Below are positions 5,336 to 5,712 of a stretch of DNA of 5,712 nucleotides, in pieces (within the stretch, counting starts at the first letter, position 1; each line of letters opens with the position of its first letter). The notes below the pieces were generated by a model. It searched no databases and was not told the origin of the DNA. It saw only the letters and a program-made list of their open reading frames with translations. Location: assembly GCA_009693225.1 (NCBI GenBank), contig SHXP01000154.1:1-5712 (forward strand). Direction: 5' to 3'. This DNA comes from Limnohabitans sp. (GTDB lineage Bacteria > Pseudomonadota > Gammaproteobacteria > Burkholderiales > Burkholderiaceae_C). The position numbers and the translations under genes are program-made.

Positions 5336-5712
5336 TTACTGAGGCGGGATTTGACGTTGGGCCGAGATGACGCCGGTGTTGACACCGAACCAGCCCAGGC
5401 CGCCGAACAGGCGTGCGTGTTCGATCTTCACGCACCGGTCCATGACGACCGTCAGCCCCGCCTGTTCGGCAATGCGCCGGGCGTCTTCATTGGCCACGCC
5501 GAGTTGCAGCCACAGCACCTTGGCGCCGATGTCTGCTGCCTGTTGGGCGATCGCCGGTGTGTCAGCAGGCTTGCGGAACACATCGACAATATCCACAGGA
5601 AACGGTATGTCTGCCAGGCTGGCATAACAGGTTTCGTCCAGGATCTGCGGGTACTTGGGGTTGACCGGCACAATCCGGTAACCGTGAGCCTGCATGTACT
5701 TGGCGGCAAAGT
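5336..5712 (-). CDS. CoA-binding domain protein (YccU-like), 5' end outside window
   Basis: The frame stays open to the right edge, so the N-terminus is missing; about 125 residues are present of a family usually 135-150 long. The visible part has the features of small CoA-binding proteins: FAAKYMQAHGYRIVPVNPKY at the edge, IVDVFRKPADTP, VLWLQLGVANEDA, and the strongly conserved VVMDRCVKIEHARL. Proteins of this group are single Rossmann-like CoA_binding_2 domains related to the N-terminal part of succinyl-CoA synthetase alpha. Their role is not well established, and I do not assign one. It is directly upstream of metY with a four-base gap, so the two are cotranscribed; O-acetylhomoserine is made from acetyl-CoA, so a CoA-linked role in methionine supply is conceivable, but this is inference. 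The ATG at 5695 is internal, judging by the well-matching residues before it. Confidence 0.88.
   Translation of the reverse strand, partial: FAAKYMQAHGYRIVPVNPKYPQILDETCYASLADIPFPVDIVDVFRKPADTPAIAQQAADIGAKVLWLQLGVANEDARRIAEQAGLTVVMDRCVKIEHARLFGGLGWFGVNTGVISAQRQIPPQ

Noticed and set aside
5332..5385. Longer metY start at 5385
   Set aside because: The extra 18 residues do not resemble the family and overlap the end of the upstream CoA-binding gene; the ATG at 5331 gives the usual MetY N-terminus.

Overview
The window is about 51% GC by eye. Its gene content is Gram-negative and proteobacterial: a lipid A hydroxylase of the LpxO type, a periplasmic substrate-binding protein, and a CoA-binding protein/MetY pair. 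I infer a betaproteobacterium, probably Burkholderiales, but nothing here fixes the genus. No mobile element, CRISPR array, rRNA or tRNA gene is visible.

Region 1 (1-2457, minus strand) is a small catabolic or uptake cluster read right to left. It encodes an HpcH/HpaI-family aldolase, a D-isomer-specific 2-hydroxyacid dehydrogenase two bases downstream of it, and, after a 119-base gap, the N-terminal half of an exported sugar-type ABC substrate-binding protein that runs off the left edge. The likely logic is uptake of a sugar or sugar-acid, redox conversion of a 2-hydroxy/2-keto acid, and retro-aldol cleavage to pyruvate or a related keto acid plus an aldehyde. The substrate cannot be read from the sequence.

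Region 2 (2458-2751) is a divergent intergenic region. On the aldolase side it holds two inverted repeats that could be operators or leader structures. On the other side is a perfect FNR/ANR-type box (TTGAT-N4-ATCAA), placed exactly where a class II FNR-activated promoter for the next gene would need it.

Region 3 (2752-3651, plus strand) is an LpxO-like Fe(II)/2-oxoglutarate/O2-dependent dioxygenase with membrane segments at both ends. An oxygen-dependent enzyme behind an oxygen-sensing regulator's site is the most interesting regulatory observation here.

Region 4 (3652-4050) is a convergent intergenic region of about 400 bases. It contains a composite terminator and a structured, apparently non-coding stretch that forms the unusually long 3' region of the next minus-strand gene.

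Region 5 (4051-5712, minus strand) holds metY (O-acetylhomoserine sulfhydrylase, methionine biosynthesis) four bases downstream of a CoA-binding-domain (YccU-like) gene whose start lies beyond the right edge.

I see no clearly novel multi-gene system. The unusual signals are regulatory: the FNR-type promoter on lpxO, the inverted repeats before the aldolase, the hairpin and small ORF before the transporter gene, and the structured metY 3' region.
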